From UBA6224 sp963730375 (lineage in GTDB: Bacteria; Patescibacteriota; Saccharimonadia; Saccharimonadales; UBA4665), in assembly GCA_963730375.1 (NCBI GenBank), contig CAVSRJ010000001.1:434001-498000 (forward strand): DNA of 64,000 nt. Reading direction: 5' to 3'. The translations under genes and the position numbers were made by a program. This document shows, one piece after another, positions 32,859 to 41,286 of this stretch (position 1 is its first letter; each line of letters opens with the position of its first letter). The notes below the pieces were generated by a model. That model was not told the origin of the DNA and ran no database searches. It worked only from the letters and a program-made list of their open reading frames with translations.

Positions 32859-34319
32859 GTGGTCAAACGAGTCATTCATAAAAACTATGTGCTGCTTATT
32901 ATTGCCGTCGCGCAATTCATGGTGGTGCTTGATACCTCAATAGTCAACGTAGCATTGCCGTCGATCGCAAAAGGACTGAATTTTACTAGTGAGAGCAATT
33001 TGCAGTGGGTCGTGACCGCCTATACATTGGCCTTTGGTGGTTTCTTGCTGCTGGGCGGACGTGCTGCCGATTTGTACGGTCGTAAGAAAGTATTTTTGAG
33101 TGCGGTGACGTTGTTCACGATAGCATCCTTGACCTGCGGGCTGGCACAATCCAGCATCATGCTGGACATTACCCGCGCCATTCAGGGGCTAACAGCTGCC
33201 TTCATGTCGCCAGCAGCGCTTTCTATTGTGCTGACGACGTTCAAAGAAGGTAAAGAGCGCGCCAAGGCGCTCAGTGTTTGGGGCGCAGTGGCGGCTGGTG
33301 GTGCTGCTGCAGGCGTTCTGCTCGGCGGTATCCTGACACAGTATCTAAACTGGCGCTGGAACTTCTTCGTTAATGTACCAGTTGGTATCGCCGTATTTAT
33401 CGCCGCCTGGAAATTTGTGCCAGAAAGTAATGCCGGGCTTGACCATCGTAAACTCGATTTACCCGGCGCCGTCTCAATCACCGCCGCCCTCATTATGGCG
33501 GTGTATGCTATCACGCAGTCGCCTAACAATGGCTGGCTCGACGCCACGACCATCAGCCTGCTCGCAACTAGTACGCTGCTGTTCATTTTCTTCATCTGGA
33601 ATGAGTCGCGTAGCAAGCATGCCTTAGTGCCGCTGAGTATTTTCAAGGTCGGAACCGTTGCCGCTGCTAACATAACCCAGTTACCTATTACCGCGGCAAT
33701 GTTCTCAATGTTCTTCTTTATATCGCTATACATCCAGACAGTGCTTGGTTATTCACCAGTCGCCACAGGACTCGGCTTTTTACCAATCACCTTTGTTATA
33801 GGCGCCATATCATTTTCGATGCCTCGCGTCATCACACGGTTTGGCTACAAAAAGCCGTTGGTTGTGGCGCCGTTATTTATGACAGCTGGCTTGTTCTATT
33901 TGTCGCACATCCGTGTTGATGGTAGCTACTTTGTCGATGTCTTTCCCGGACTCATCCTGATGGCGATAGGCATGGGCATGATGTTCATTTCCATCACTAT
34001 CGCTGCAACTACGGGCGTCCCAGCCAAAGAATCAGGTTTGGCCTCTGGGATTCTCAATACCTCACAGCAGTTGGGCGGCGCTCTTGGATTGGCAATATTG
34101 TCTGGGGTGGCCACAACGGGCGTCAAAAACTATTTGAGTACGCATGCCTCAGAGGTTTCAAATCAGTTAACAGCAGTGCAAGCCCAAGTTAATGGATTTC
34201 ATGATGCGCTGCTCGTCGGTGCATGCTTTACCTTGGTGGCGTCGTTATCAGCGTTGTTGCTGGTGCGACAACACGCGCCAGTCGATGAGCTTGAGGTACA
34301 GCAAGGCATTTCGGTATAA
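32859..34319 (+). CDS. DHA2-family major facilitator drug exporter
   Basis: A 486-residue proton-coupled exporter with 14 predicted membrane helices. DHA2 signatures are seen: LDTSIVNVALPSI in helix 1, LGGRAADLYGRKKVF (motif A) and LNWRWNFFVNVPVGI (motif D2 region after helix 5). Probably expels toxic small molecules, perhaps host or competitor products. GTG start with AAGGAAAA upstream. An inverted repeat in the promoter suggests regulation. Ends in an intrinsic terminator. Confidence 0.92.
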   Translation: MVKRVIHKNYVLLIIAVAQFMVVLDTSIVNVALPSIAKGLNFTSESNLQWVVTAYTLAFGGFLLLGGRAADLYGRKKVFLSAVTLFTIASLTCGLAQSSIMLDITRAIQGLTAAFMSPAALSIVLTTFKEGKERAKALSVWGAVAAGGAAAGVLLGGILTQYLNWRWNFFVNVPVGIAVFIAAWKFVPESNAGLDHRKLDLPGAVSITAALIMAVYAITQSPNNGWLDATTISLLATSTLLFIFFIWNESRSKHALVPLSIFKVGTVAAANITQLPITAAMFSMFFFISLYIQTVLGYSPVATGLGFLPITFVIGAISFSMPRVITRFGYKKPLVVAPLFMTAGLFYLSHIRVDGSYFVDVFPGLILMAIGMGMMFISITIAATTGVPAKESGLASGILNTSQQLGGALGLAILSGVATTGVKNYLSTHASEVSNQLTAVQAQVNGFHDALLVGACFTLVASLSALLLVRQHAPVDELEVQQGISV

Positions 34320-34337
34320 CCGCGAGGTACCTATATC

Positions 34338-34372
34338 AAAACCCACGACTCTAAAGATCGTGGGTTTTGTTG
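34338..34372 (+). terminator. terminator of the DHA2 transporter gene
   Basis: An 11-bp stem AAAACCCACGA/TCGTGGGTTTT with loop CTCTAAAGA (34338-34368), then TTGCTTTTTG. Good in the plus direction. Confidence 0.88.
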
Positions 34373-34392
34373 CTTTTTGTGCTTCGGAGAAC

Positions 34393-34659
34393 CTAAAAAC
34401 CCGGCTGTAGGCCCGGGCTGCTTGGCCATAGATAGTGAATCAGCCGCTTGCCACTACGACTGAGTTCTATCAATGGTCCATACGCTGTCTCCTGCGTCAG
34501 TTGGACCAGTCCCTTGTGCTGGAGCGATGACACAATGTGTACAACGCGGCGGCGCGCCATATGCAGAGACTGCGACAGATTGTCAAAATCCTCCTGACCG
34601 CTCTCGGCAATCTGTTGCATGATGAGTGCATATTCTTCCGGCAAGTTGATTGTTTTCAT
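34393..34659 (-). CDS. small winged-helix protein
   Basis: An 88-residue protein with a MarR-like winged-helix pattern: SLHMARRRVVHIVSSLQHKG as recognition helix and LVQLTQETAYGPLIELSRSGKRLIHYL as wing and last helix. AGGAGG precedes the ATG. It follows a 35-codon gene on the same strand and may regulate the divergent ABC exporter. Family assignment is by pattern. Confidence 0.65.
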   Translation of the reverse strand: MKTINLPEEYALIMQQIAESGQEDFDNLSQSLHMARRRVVHIVSSLQHKGLVQLTQETAYGPLIELSRSGKRLIHYLWPSSPGLQPGF

Positions 34660-34699
34660 GGTGCCTCCTGTTTGTTCATATCTAGTGTTGAAACTATAT

Positions 34700-34807
34700 T
34701 CAATATCGTCGGTACCATCGCCAGAACAAACTCAAAGTATGCGAGCGACGTGTGTAGGGCTCGTAGTCGAGGTTCATGCCTGTATCTAACGACAGCTGTG
34801 TGCTCAT
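34700..34807 (-). CDS. 35-residue basic peptide gene
   Basis: A short open frame starting MSTQLSLDTGMNLDYEP and ending WRWYRRY, rich in aromatic and basic residues at its end. A near-perfect AAAGGAG lies 7 nt before the ATG, which is why I take it as real and prefer this start to longer ones. It is upstream of the winged-helix gene on the same strand and divergent from the ABC exporter. Function unknown. Confidence 0.5.
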   Translation of the reverse strand: MSTQLSLDTGMNLDYEPYTRRSHTLSLFWRWYRRY

Positions 34808-34899
34808 GGGCGTCTCCTTTCGGTGTTTTATTGATAATGATTGACTGTATATCTTCGCTCTTGGAATGGGCTTAAATATTGTTGCCACATATGTTCTGC

Positions 34900-34905
34900 T
34901 ATGCT
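34900..34905 (+). promoter_or_regulatory. -10 box 6 nt before the ABC ATPase start (leaderless)
   Basis: TATGCT, then GTGTGT, then the ATG at 34912. This sets the start at MQSAIVVDK rather than the longer open frame. Confidence 0.55.
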
Positions 34906-34911
34906 GTGTGT

Positions 34912-35637
34912 ATGCAAAGCGCTATTGTTGTCGACAAACTTACGGTGCGCCTCGGTCATTCGTTTGATGCGCTGAAAGATGTGTCGTTGGAATTGCCAGG
35001 TGGAAAAATTACAGGATTTATAGGCCCAAGTGGCGCCGGCAAAACTACATTGATTCGCACAATTGTTGGTCGACAAAAAGCGACCAGTGGCACAGTGACG
35101 GTCTTTGGGGAGTCCGCTGGCTCACCCACATTACGCCCGCAACTACGCTACATGACTCAGGAAGTGTCGGTCTATAGCGATCTAACTACCGGAGAAAATC
35201 TGCGTTATTTTGCGCGTATGCAGGGCTATCATGGCGCTGCAGCGAAGCAGGCCGCTCAGGATGCGATGCAAAAAGTATCTCTGCTGGACAAGCAAAGCGT
35301 GATGGTCAGCAGCCTATCGGGTGGGCAAAAGCAACGCGTATCTTTGGCGATTGCACTGATTGGTGAGCCAAAATTGCTAGTACTCGATGAACCAACCGTT
35401 GGCCTGGATCCTGTATTGCGCGAAGAGCTGTGGGGCTTATTCCGCCGATTGAGCGAAAGTGGTGTGACGGTCATTGTGTCGAGCCACGTCATGGACGAGG
35501 CGGAGCGCTGCGATGACTTGGTACTGATACGCGACGGCAAGGTCGTCGCGCATGATACGCCCGTAGCATTACGCCAGCGTACCCATACCAACACAGTTGA
35601 GCAGAGTTTCTTGAAGCTCGCAGGAGGTAAGGCATGA
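34912..35637 (+). CDS. ABC exporter ATP-binding protein
   Basis: A 241-residue ATPase of the ABC-2 exporter type. Walker A GPSGAGKTT, Q-loop MTQEVSVYSDLT, signature LSGGQKQR, Walker B LLVLDEPTVGLDP, and the switch His in SSHVMDEAE are all present. It powers the permease encoded by the next gene, which overlaps it by 4 nt (ATGA). Together they would export a drug, lipid or peptide. The start is fixed by the -10 box at 34900. Confidence 0.94.
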   Translation: MQSAIVVDKLTVRLGHSFDALKDVSLELPGGKITGFIGPSGAGKTTLIRTIVGRQKATSGTVTVFGESAGSPTLRPQLRYMTQEVSVYSDLTTGENLRYFARMQGYHGAAAKQAAQDAMQKVSLLDKQSVMVSSLSGGQKQRVSLAIALIGEPKLLVLDEPTVGLDPVLREELWGLFRRLSESGVTVIVSSHVMDEAERCDDLVLIRDGKVVAHDTPVALRQRTHTNTVEQSFLKLAGGKA

Positions 35638-36371
35638 GTTTGCGCCGCACGTTGGCAACAGCAGGTCGCGTATTAGCACAGCTACGGCATGACCCGCGCA
35701 CGCTCGTACTTGTACTTGTTGTGCCGTGCGTGTTGATGTGGCTGCTGAAGTACGTATTCGACGGTAACCAATTGCTATTTAATGCGATTGCGCCAATGCT
35801 ACTCGGTATATTCCCCCTACTCATGATGTTTCTCATTACCTCAATTGCAACGTTGCGCGAGCGCAAAACTGGCACGCTCGATCGCCTCATGACGATGCCG
35901 ATTAGCAAGCTTGACTTTATTTTTGGCTATGCGCTGGCGTTCGCCATATTGGCGTTTGTCCAGGCCAGCGTTGTGAGTCTGGTGACACTCGGACTGCTGG
36001 GTGTGACCGTGCTGGGTGGCACAGTACCACTGCTGGTGGCGGCTGTTTCGGCTGCGTTTCTCGGTACGGCACTCGGTTTGTTTGTCAGTGCATTTGCAAC
36101 CAGCGAGTTTCAGGCGGTAGAACTCGTGATGCCGATTTTGATGCCGCAGATTATCCTGTGTGGCTTGTTTGCGCCCCGTGACAGCATGTCGGAATTCTTG
36201 CAAAAGCTATCTGATGTGCTGCCACTAACCTACAGCGTTGACGCCATGAAGCAGATAACCCAGTACAGCAGCTGGACGGGGCAGTTGTCCCGCGACTTAC
36301 TCATTGTGGTGGGCTGTGCTGTAGTGGCGCTGGTGCTTGGTTCGGTGACGATTCGCCGCCGGGAGGCGTAA
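35634..36371 (+). CDS. ABC-2 type exporter permease
   Basis: A 245-residue membrane protein with six predicted helices. The ABC-2 layout is visible: IATLRERKTGTLDRLMTMPIS between helices 2 and 3, and the LPLTYSVDAMKQI segment before the last helix. It forms the channel with the ATPase at 34912. Its stop overlaps the start of a 53-codon zinc-ribbon gene (TAATG at 36369-36373). Confidence 0.92.
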   Translation: MSLRRTLATAGRVLAQLRHDPRTLVLVLVVPCVLMWLLKYVFDGNQLLFNAIAPMLLGIFPLLMMFLITSIATLRERKTGTLDRLMTMPISKLDFIFGYALAFAILAFVQASVVSLVTLGLLGVTVLGGTVPLLVAAVSAAFLGTALGLFVSAFATSEFQAVELVMPILMPQIILCGLFAPRDSMSEFLQKLSDVLPLTYSVDAMKQITQYSSWTGQLSRDLLIVVGCAVVALVLGSVTIRRREA

Positions 36372-36532
36372 TGGACTACGAAGATACCTTATTGCCATGC
36401 GCCGAAAAGCTTGCCTTCGATACTCGGCGAGAGGCGAATGCCAGTGCTAATGTCGCGGCCTTTCAGCATGGCACTAAACTGAAGCCGTACAAATGCCAGC
36501 ACTGCCATCTCTGGCACCTTACATCAGATTGA
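36371..36532 (+). CDS. 53-residue zinc-ribbon-like microprotein
   Basis: MDYEDTLLPC...KPYKCQHCHLWHLTSD. Cysteines at 10, 42 and 45 with His 44, 46 and 49 give a likely zinc site of the type C...CxxCxxWHLTS, which I know from small proteins in actinobacteria and their phages. It starts inside the permease stop codon, so it is translationally coupled to the exporter operon. It may help assemble or regulate the exporter, or be independent. It is easily missed because of its length. Confidence 0.72.
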   Translation: MDYEDTLLPCAEKLAFDTRREANASANVAAFQHGTKLKPYKCQHCHLWHLTSD

Positions 36533-36537
36533 CCATC

Positions 36538-37098
36538 TTACAGTTCGATAAATCGCGGTAACGAGACACCGTATCTGCTAAGTTGCGATTTCAGAGTACG
36601 ATATTGCCCACCGAATGGCTGCAGGCCATCAACTCTGAAAAACAACTCATCAGCCGGGTCGGGTTCCTCGAACGCAGCCTGGTAGCGCGCAAACAGCTCG
36701 GGTGGAATGATGCGGCCGCCGATACCGCCGACGCCAATGTCGCGCAGTTTGCCAGCCCTAGTGCGCGCTACTTCAACAGGGACTGTCATCCACAGACCGA
36801 CCGCTAGCGCGTTATGTTTTTTCGCTAACTGCTGCAAGCGTGCGCGTTGCGCAGCGCTGTTGAGTGCGCCATCATAGATGACAGTCTGACCCTGGTTCAT
36901 GGCCAGCATCGCTTGATAGTCCATGTGTTGGTAGACGGCGGTTCGTTCTGCCTCAGAATACGTCGGTACTATGAATAACTTAAGGCCGATTTTATCTGCC
37001 CTCAGGTGAGTGCCGTTGAACCAATTCGCGAGATTTTGTGCAAGAGTGGTTTTGCCTGCGCCAGGATAGCCCATGGTATAGAACAGTAATGATTGCAT
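36538..37098 (-). CDS. P-loop nucleotide kinase / zeta-toxin-like ATPase
   Basis: A 186-residue protein with Walker A GYPGAGKTT (10-18) and the kinase pattern of small AAA_33 proteins: LRADKIGLKLF, VIYDGALNS, VPVEVARTRAG with lid-type Arg. The substrate is unknown; relatives phosphorylate sugars, nucleosides or antibiotics. A second, unrelated-looking kinase of the same type lies at 39188. TACTAT is 8 nt before the start on the minus strand. Confidence 0.75.
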   Translation of the reverse strand: MQSLLFYTMGYPGAGKTTLAQNLANWFNGTHLRADKIGLKLFIVPTYSEAERTAVYQHMDYQAMLAMNQGQTVIYDGALNSAAQRARLQQLAKKHNALAVGLWMTVPVEVARTRAGKLRDIGVGGIGGRIIPPELFARYQAAFEEPDPADELFFRVDGLQPFGGQYRTLKSQLSRYGVSLPRFIEL

Positions 37099-37310
37099 GC
37101 ATATATATAGTACCGCATATAGTCGCTTCGTTCACAATAAACTATCAGAGATAAACTACTAGCTTTTTACGTATCGATGTGGTACGCTACTGCTACTAGA
37201 AAAGCTGCTAATACTCGAGTTCAGGGTTCTAGGTCAATCAATAATAGTGTTTCAGGAGCGCAGCTAAACTGGTTTGCCAGATTACTCCGAGAACGAAGGA
37301 GATATATTAA

Positions 37311-37598
37311 ATGGCAAACAAACTATTCGTAGGTTCACTCTCATGGGGTGTTACCGATGACATGCTGAGTGAATTCTTTGCACAAGTCGGTACCGTTACG
37401 TCGGCTAAGGTCATCGTAGACCGCGACACCAACCGCAGCAAGGGCTTCGGCTTTGTTGAGATGAGCAACGACGACGAGGCTAAAAAGGCTGTTGACGAGC
37501 TCAACGGCAAAGAGCTTGATGGTCGTGCTGTCAACGTGAGCGAAGCTCGCCCACGCGAAGAGCGCCCACGCCGCGACTTTAGCACCGGCCGTTACTAA
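37311..37598 (+). CDS. RRM-type RNA-binding protein
   Basis: A single RNA-recognition-motif protein of 95 residues: RNP2 LFVGSL (4-9), RNP1 KGFGFVEM (44-51), then a short Arg/Glu-rich tail. It belongs to the small glycine-poor RRM proteins of bacteria, often cold-induced. GAAGGAG precedes the ATG by 9 nt, and about 100 bases of leader upstream may hold regulatory structure. A strong terminator follows, so it is a single-gene transcript. Confidence 0.94.
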   Translation: MANKLFVGSLSWGVTDDMLSEFFAQVGTVTSAKVIVDRDTNRSKGFGFVEMSNDDEAKKAVDELNGKELDGRAVNVSEARPREERPRRDFSTGRY

Positions 37599-37616
37599 CA
37601 TCCGGTCTGATTTGTT

Positions 37617-37648
37617 CGAAACCACCTGCTTCGGCAGGTGGTTTTTGC
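37617..37648 (+). terminator. terminator of the RRM gene
   Basis: Stem AACCACCTGC/GCAGGTGGTT with loop TTCG, followed by TTTTGCTT. Confidence 0.92.
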
Positions 37649-37684
37649 TTGACCGTGCACCACACTACCCAGTAGGCTAGTAGG

Positions 37685-39004
37685 ATGAAGGAACGAATTA
37701 CGCAGGCAAAAAGCCAGGCCAAAGGCTATGTCAAAAAGACTGCCAAGAAGGCACAGAGCACAACGCAGAAATTGCGACGAGCTCGCAGTGGTAGCGAGCT
37801 GACCGCTGAGCATGTGGCAGCTGCCCGTGAGTATGTCCGTAATTACTGGGCGAACTTGGAGCGCTTCCACCCGAACGATGACGAAAGTTTGCTGGGCCTG
37901 CCCAAGCCGTATCTCGTGCCAAGTTTCGAAGAAAATGCCAGCTTCGACTACAACGAGCTGTACTACTGGGATAGCTACTTCATGATTCAGGGCATGTACG
38001 ACGAGGCACACCAGGAGCTCGTCATGGGTATTCTCGAAGATCTGATGAGCCTGTTTCAACGGTTCCGAGTGATTCCAAATGCGTCGCGCACCTATCTGAT
38101 GGGTCGTTCACAGCCTCCGTTTTTGACGACGTTTATTTTCGAGGTGTATGAAAGCTTCAAGCCCGGCGATGAATGGCTCAAAGATGCCATAGAGCTCGCC
38201 AAACAGGAGTACGAAGTTGTCTGGATGGGCACTAAGAAGCCCAACGACCGGCTCGTCTACAAGCGGCTGAGTCGCTACTACGACATCAATTTCCTGCATG
38301 ATTTGGCCGAGGCCGAGAGTGGCTGGGACATGACGCCGCGTTTTGGGCGCAAGGCGCTCAACTATCTGCCAGTTGATTTGAACGCACTTCTGTATAAGTA
38401 CGAGATGGACTTTGTGCGAGCTGCCGAGATTTTTGGTGACGACGACGAAGCGGAGCGCTGGCGCCAAGCTGCCGAAGAGCGCAAGAAGACCATGAACGAG
38501 CTGATGTGGGACAAACTTCGCGGCCTCTATTACGACTACAATTTTGTCCGCCAGAAACGCGGTAATGTTAGTAGCCTGGCTGCTTATTTCCCGATGTGGG
38601 CTGGCATGGTCAGCGACAAGCAGGCCGAGTCGCTTGTTAAGGCTCTGCGCCGATTTGAAAACAAGGGCGGTCTATCTACCACCGACATGCTGCCCATCGG
38701 CCAGTACGTCCGCGGCAGTATGCCGACCCAGTGGGCGTACCCGAACGGCTGGGCGCCGCTCCAATACATTGTCATCAAAGCACTAGAGCGATATGGCTAC
38801 CACGACGATGCCAAGCGGATTGCCCGCAAATGGCTCAAGGCGAACCTGGACTGGTACAACACCCATGGGGTCTTCCTGGAGAAATACAACGTAGTCTCAC
38901 CCGAGAAACCGCCGGTGAAGGGCGTCTACCCCTCGCAAACCGGTTTTGGCTGGACCAACGGTGTCTTTGAACGGCTCTGCCAAGACTATCTAGATACAGA
39001 ATAA
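37685..39004 (+). CDS. family GH37 trehalase
   Basis: Hydrolyses trehalose to two glucose. The 439-residue protein has no signal peptide, so it acts in the cytoplasm. GH37 signatures: ELYYWDSYFMIQGM (signature 1 region), RYYDINFL, catalytic Asp in ESGWDMTPRF, QWAYPNGWAPLQY (signature 2) and the C-terminal EKYNV...TGFGWTNGV with the second catalytic Glu. Basic N-terminal 45 residues are an extension of unknown role. It would feed glucose into the glycolytic genes seen at 13-17 kb, using a disaccharide common in actinobacterial hosts; the link to a host is inference. Confidence 0.92.
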   Translation: MKERITQAKSQAKGYVKKTAKKAQSTTQKLRRARSGSELTAEHVAAAREYVRNYWANLERFHPNDDESLLGLPKPYLVPSFEENASFDYNELYYWDSYFMIQGMYDEAHQELVMGILEDLMSLFQRFRVIPNASRTYLMGRSQPPFLTTFIFEVYESFKPGDEWLKDAIELAKQEYEVVWMGTKKPNDRLVYKRLSRYYDINFLHDLAEAESGWDMTPRFGRKALNYLPVDLNALLYKYEMDFVRAAEIFGDDDEAERWRQAAEERKKTMNELMWDKLRGLYYDYNFVRQKRGNVSSLAAYFPMWAGMVSDKQAESLVKALRRFENKGGLSTTDMLPIGQYVRGSMPTQWAYPNGWAPLQYIVIKALERYGYHDDAKRIARKWLKANLDWYNTHGVFLEKYNVVSPEKPPVKGVYPSQTGFGWTNGVFERLCQDYLDTE

Positions 39005-39032
39005 TCATTTCATATCGCATTTGACCCCTGTC

Positions 39033-39127
39033 GACGTATATACGTACGTATATACGTCACCTCTGTAAAAACGCCATATGAATGCAGCATAAACTCACAA
39101 AACCCCATCTAGAGGACGGACCTCTAG
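39033..39127. repeat. dispersed two-palindrome element, copy 1
   Basis: A perfect 26-bp palindrome made of two ACGTATATACGT units (39034-39057 plus flanking G/C), then CACC and a 50-base variable centre, then the hairpin CTAGAGG-acgga-CCTCTAG (39109-39127). The same two ends recur at 50614-50698. No coding capacity. It lies just after the trehalase gene. Confidence 0.85.
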
Positions 39128-39187
39128 GTCCTGTATTGACCGCCATTTCCGTCAGATTGGCATATCGTATTTTGTTATAGTTACAGC

Positions 39188-39709
39188 ATGAAACATTTCG
39201 TATTAGCGTTAACTGGGCCGACTGGTGCCGGTAAAAGCACAATTGGCGAAAGAGTAGCCAAGCGCACGAATACATGTGTGAACATCGATGCTGATCACGT
39301 TAAACATATGATTGTCGGGGGATTCTACGATGATAGTCGTATGCCCGGGGGCGGTGGCTTCACAGAGTGGGAATTAGTTGGGGATAGCATAGGACTATTG
39401 GCCGCAAACTTCCAGGACAAAGGCTACGACGTCATCATAAATGGTTATATCGATATGCCTGCCTGGCGCAATATTGAACAACACGTAGCAATAACACACC
39501 GAATACTATTGTTGCCTGACGTCGAGCAAGTGATTGCTCGTGATAGTCAACGTCACGAATCTGTTGTAATGGGTGAAGAAAGTGTCCTGGAGCACCACAA
39601 TACATTCTCCACTGACAAGTACTACGATGCTTTTGAAAGACTCAACACATCAAATCATAGCGTTGAAGAGACGGTTGAGAGTGTACTATCCAGACTTGGT
39701 CGGCCATAA
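39188..39709 (+). CDS. P-loop kinase-like protein
   Basis: A 173-residue ATPase of the AAA_33 small kinase type. Walker A GPTGAGKST (10-18), then NIDADHVKHMI, DVIINGYIDMPAW and LLPDVEQVIARDSQR as nucleotide and lid elements. The substrate is unknown. No operon partner is evident, but metG follows after its own promoter. Confidence 0.72.
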   Translation: MKHFVLALTGPTGAGKSTIGERVAKRTNTCVNIDADHVKHMIVGGFYDDSRMPGGGGFTEWELVGDSIGLLAANFQDKGYDVIINGYIDMPAWRNIEQHVAITHRILLLPDVEQVIARDSQRHESVVMGEESVLEHHNTFSTDKYYDAFERLNTSNHSVEETVESVLSRLGRP

Positions 39710-39730
39710 GTATATTTTGCCCATCGATGG

Positions 39731-39736
39731 TATAAT
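39731..39736 (+). promoter_or_regulatory. extended -10 promoter of the metG leader
   Basis: TGGTATAAT: an extended -10 element, with TATAAT ending 8 nt before the ATG of a 16-codon leader peptide at 39745. Confidence 0.7.
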
Positions 39737-39744
39737 TCATCCGT

Positions 39745-39795
39745 ATGAATCGCATAACAGTAACTAAAATGCGCATGATGCCCCCACGGGCATAA
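39745..39795 (+). CDS. Met-rich leader peptide upstream of metG
   Basis: An open frame of 16 codons: MNRITVTKMRMMPPRA, then TAA. Four of sixteen residues are Met (positions 1, 9, 11, 12). The promoter places its ATG at the 5' end of the transcript. The last codons overlap a hairpin ATGCCC-ccac-GGGCAT (39778-39793). It lies 52 nt ahead of methionyl-tRNA synthetase, so stalling at Met codons or at the PPRA end could report charged tRNA-Met levels. It is a prediction: no homology search was possible. Confidence 0.6.
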   Translation: MNRITVTKMRMMPPRA

Positions 39796-39847
39796 CTTCT
39801 CTTCGGCAGCACTTCTTTATTAGACGCTAAACAGGTAGACTACAACT

Positions 39848-41284
39848 ATGAGCAATTATTATGTGACCACTTCTATTCCGTATGTGAACGGCGACCCACA
39901 CGTCGGGCATGCCCTCGAGTTCCTACAGGCCGACGTACTGGCCCGCTACGCCCGCCAAAAGGGTACTCCAACCATCTACAGCACTGGTTCTGACGAACAT
40001 GGTACCAAGGTCGCCCAGACTGCAGAGAAGATGGGCAAATCGCCGCAGGCATTCGCTGACGAAAATACCGCCAAGTTCAAAAAACTCCTGGTCGACCTCA
40101 ATATCAGCAATGACCGCTTTGTCCGTACGACCGACAAGGGACACGAGCAACGCGCGCAGCTCATCTGGAAAGCGCTCAAGGCGGACTTGTACAAGGACAC
40201 CTACACTGGGTGGTACGACGTCAAGCAAGAGGAATTTGTGTCCGAAAGCCAGGCAGTTCCCGAGCGCAAAGACCCCAAACACCCCCAGGCCTACCAAAAA
40301 ATCGAAGAAGAGAACTACTTCTTCAAACTCAGTAAATACAACGACCAAATTCGCGACCTCATTGAAACCAACGAATTCTTGATTTTGCCAAAAACGCGTC
40401 GCAACGAAACGCTGGCGCTGCTCAAGGAGGGCCTGGCAGATATCAGTGTATCGCGCCCGAAAGATAAGCTGGAGTGGGGCATACCGGTGCCCGGTGATAA
40501 AACCCAAGTCATGTACGTCTGGTTTGAGGCGCTCATGAACTACATCACCGTGCTTGGCTATCCTGAGAACCAAGATTTCAAGGATTTCTGGCCAGCCAAT
40601 GTACAGGTCATCGGCAAGGATATTAGCCGCTTTCACACCGCAATCTGGCCAGCGATGTTGCTCGGCCTTGGCTTGCCGCTGCCTGAAATCGTCTATGTCC
40701 ATGGCTTTATCAATCTGAATGGCGAAAAGATGAGCAAAAGCCTCGGCAATGTTGTGTCTCCGAGTGAAATCCTCGAGAAACATGGTGTCGATCCGCTTCG
40801 TTATTACTTCCTGCGGCACATTCCTGCGTACGAAGACGGTGATTTTAGCTGGGAGCTGTTCGAAAATGCCTACAACAATGAGCTAGCCAATGAGCTCGGT
40901 AACGCCGTTCAACGAACCACCGCGATGATTCAGAAATACCAAGGTGGCATGATTGGCGAGATTCCGCCATCAGAACACGATATCTCGGCTTACACGCAGG
41001 CCATCGAGGCCTGTCAATTCGACCGGGCGCTCGACGAAGTCTGGACAAAAGTACGTGGGCTTAACCAGTACATCGACGAGGAAAAGCCATGGATCATCGC
41101 CAAAGAGGGCGATGAGGATCACTTGCGTGAGGTTTTATCGCAGCAGGCCAGCGATCTGTTGCAAATTGCCGAACTACTGGAGCCGTTCCTGCCCGATACT
41201 GCTACTAAAGTCCGAGATGTCTTCAAGGAAGGCATCGTCCGCCCGATAGACGGAACGCTATTCCCCAAAACTGACCCTAAGTAG
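39848..41284 (+). CDS. metG: methionyl-tRNA synthetase
   Basis: Charges tRNA-Met, both initiator and elongator. The 478-residue protein is a class I synthetase: HVGH (the HIGH motif, in GDPHVGHALEF), TGSDEHGTKVAQ, and KMSKS in GEKMSKSLGN. No CxxC zinc knuckle is seen in the connective peptide and there is no C-terminal tRNA-binding extension, so it is a minimal form. A Met-rich leader peptide and hairpin precede it. The next gene, tatD, follows after 2 nt. Confidence 0.96.
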   Translation: MSNYYVTTSIPYVNGDPHVGHALEFLQADVLARYARQKGTPTIYSTGSDEHGTKVAQTAEKMGKSPQAFADENTAKFKKLLVDLNISNDRFVRTTDKGHEQRAQLIWKALKADLYKDTYTGWYDVKQEEFVSESQAVPERKDPKHPQAYQKIEEENYFFKLSKYNDQIRDLIETNEFLILPKTRRNETLALLKEGLADISVSRPKDKLEWGIPVPGDKTQVMYVWFEALMNYITVLGYPENQDFKDFWPANVQVIGKDISRFHTAIWPAMLLGLGLPLPEIVYVHGFINLNGEKMSKSLGNVVSPSEILEKHGVDPLRYYFLRHIPAYEDGDFSWELFENAYNNELANELGNAVQRTTAMIQKYQGGMIGEIPPSEHDISAYTQAIEACQFDRALDEVWTKVRGLNQYIDEEKPWIIAKEGDEDHLREVLSQQASDLLQIAELLEPFLPDTATKVRDVFKEGIVRPIDGTLFPKTDPK

Positions 41285-41286
41285 CC

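Noticed and set aside
40000..40819. Very long minus-strand frame opposite metG
   Set aside because: A shadow of a strongly conserved gene; no initiation signals and no domain.
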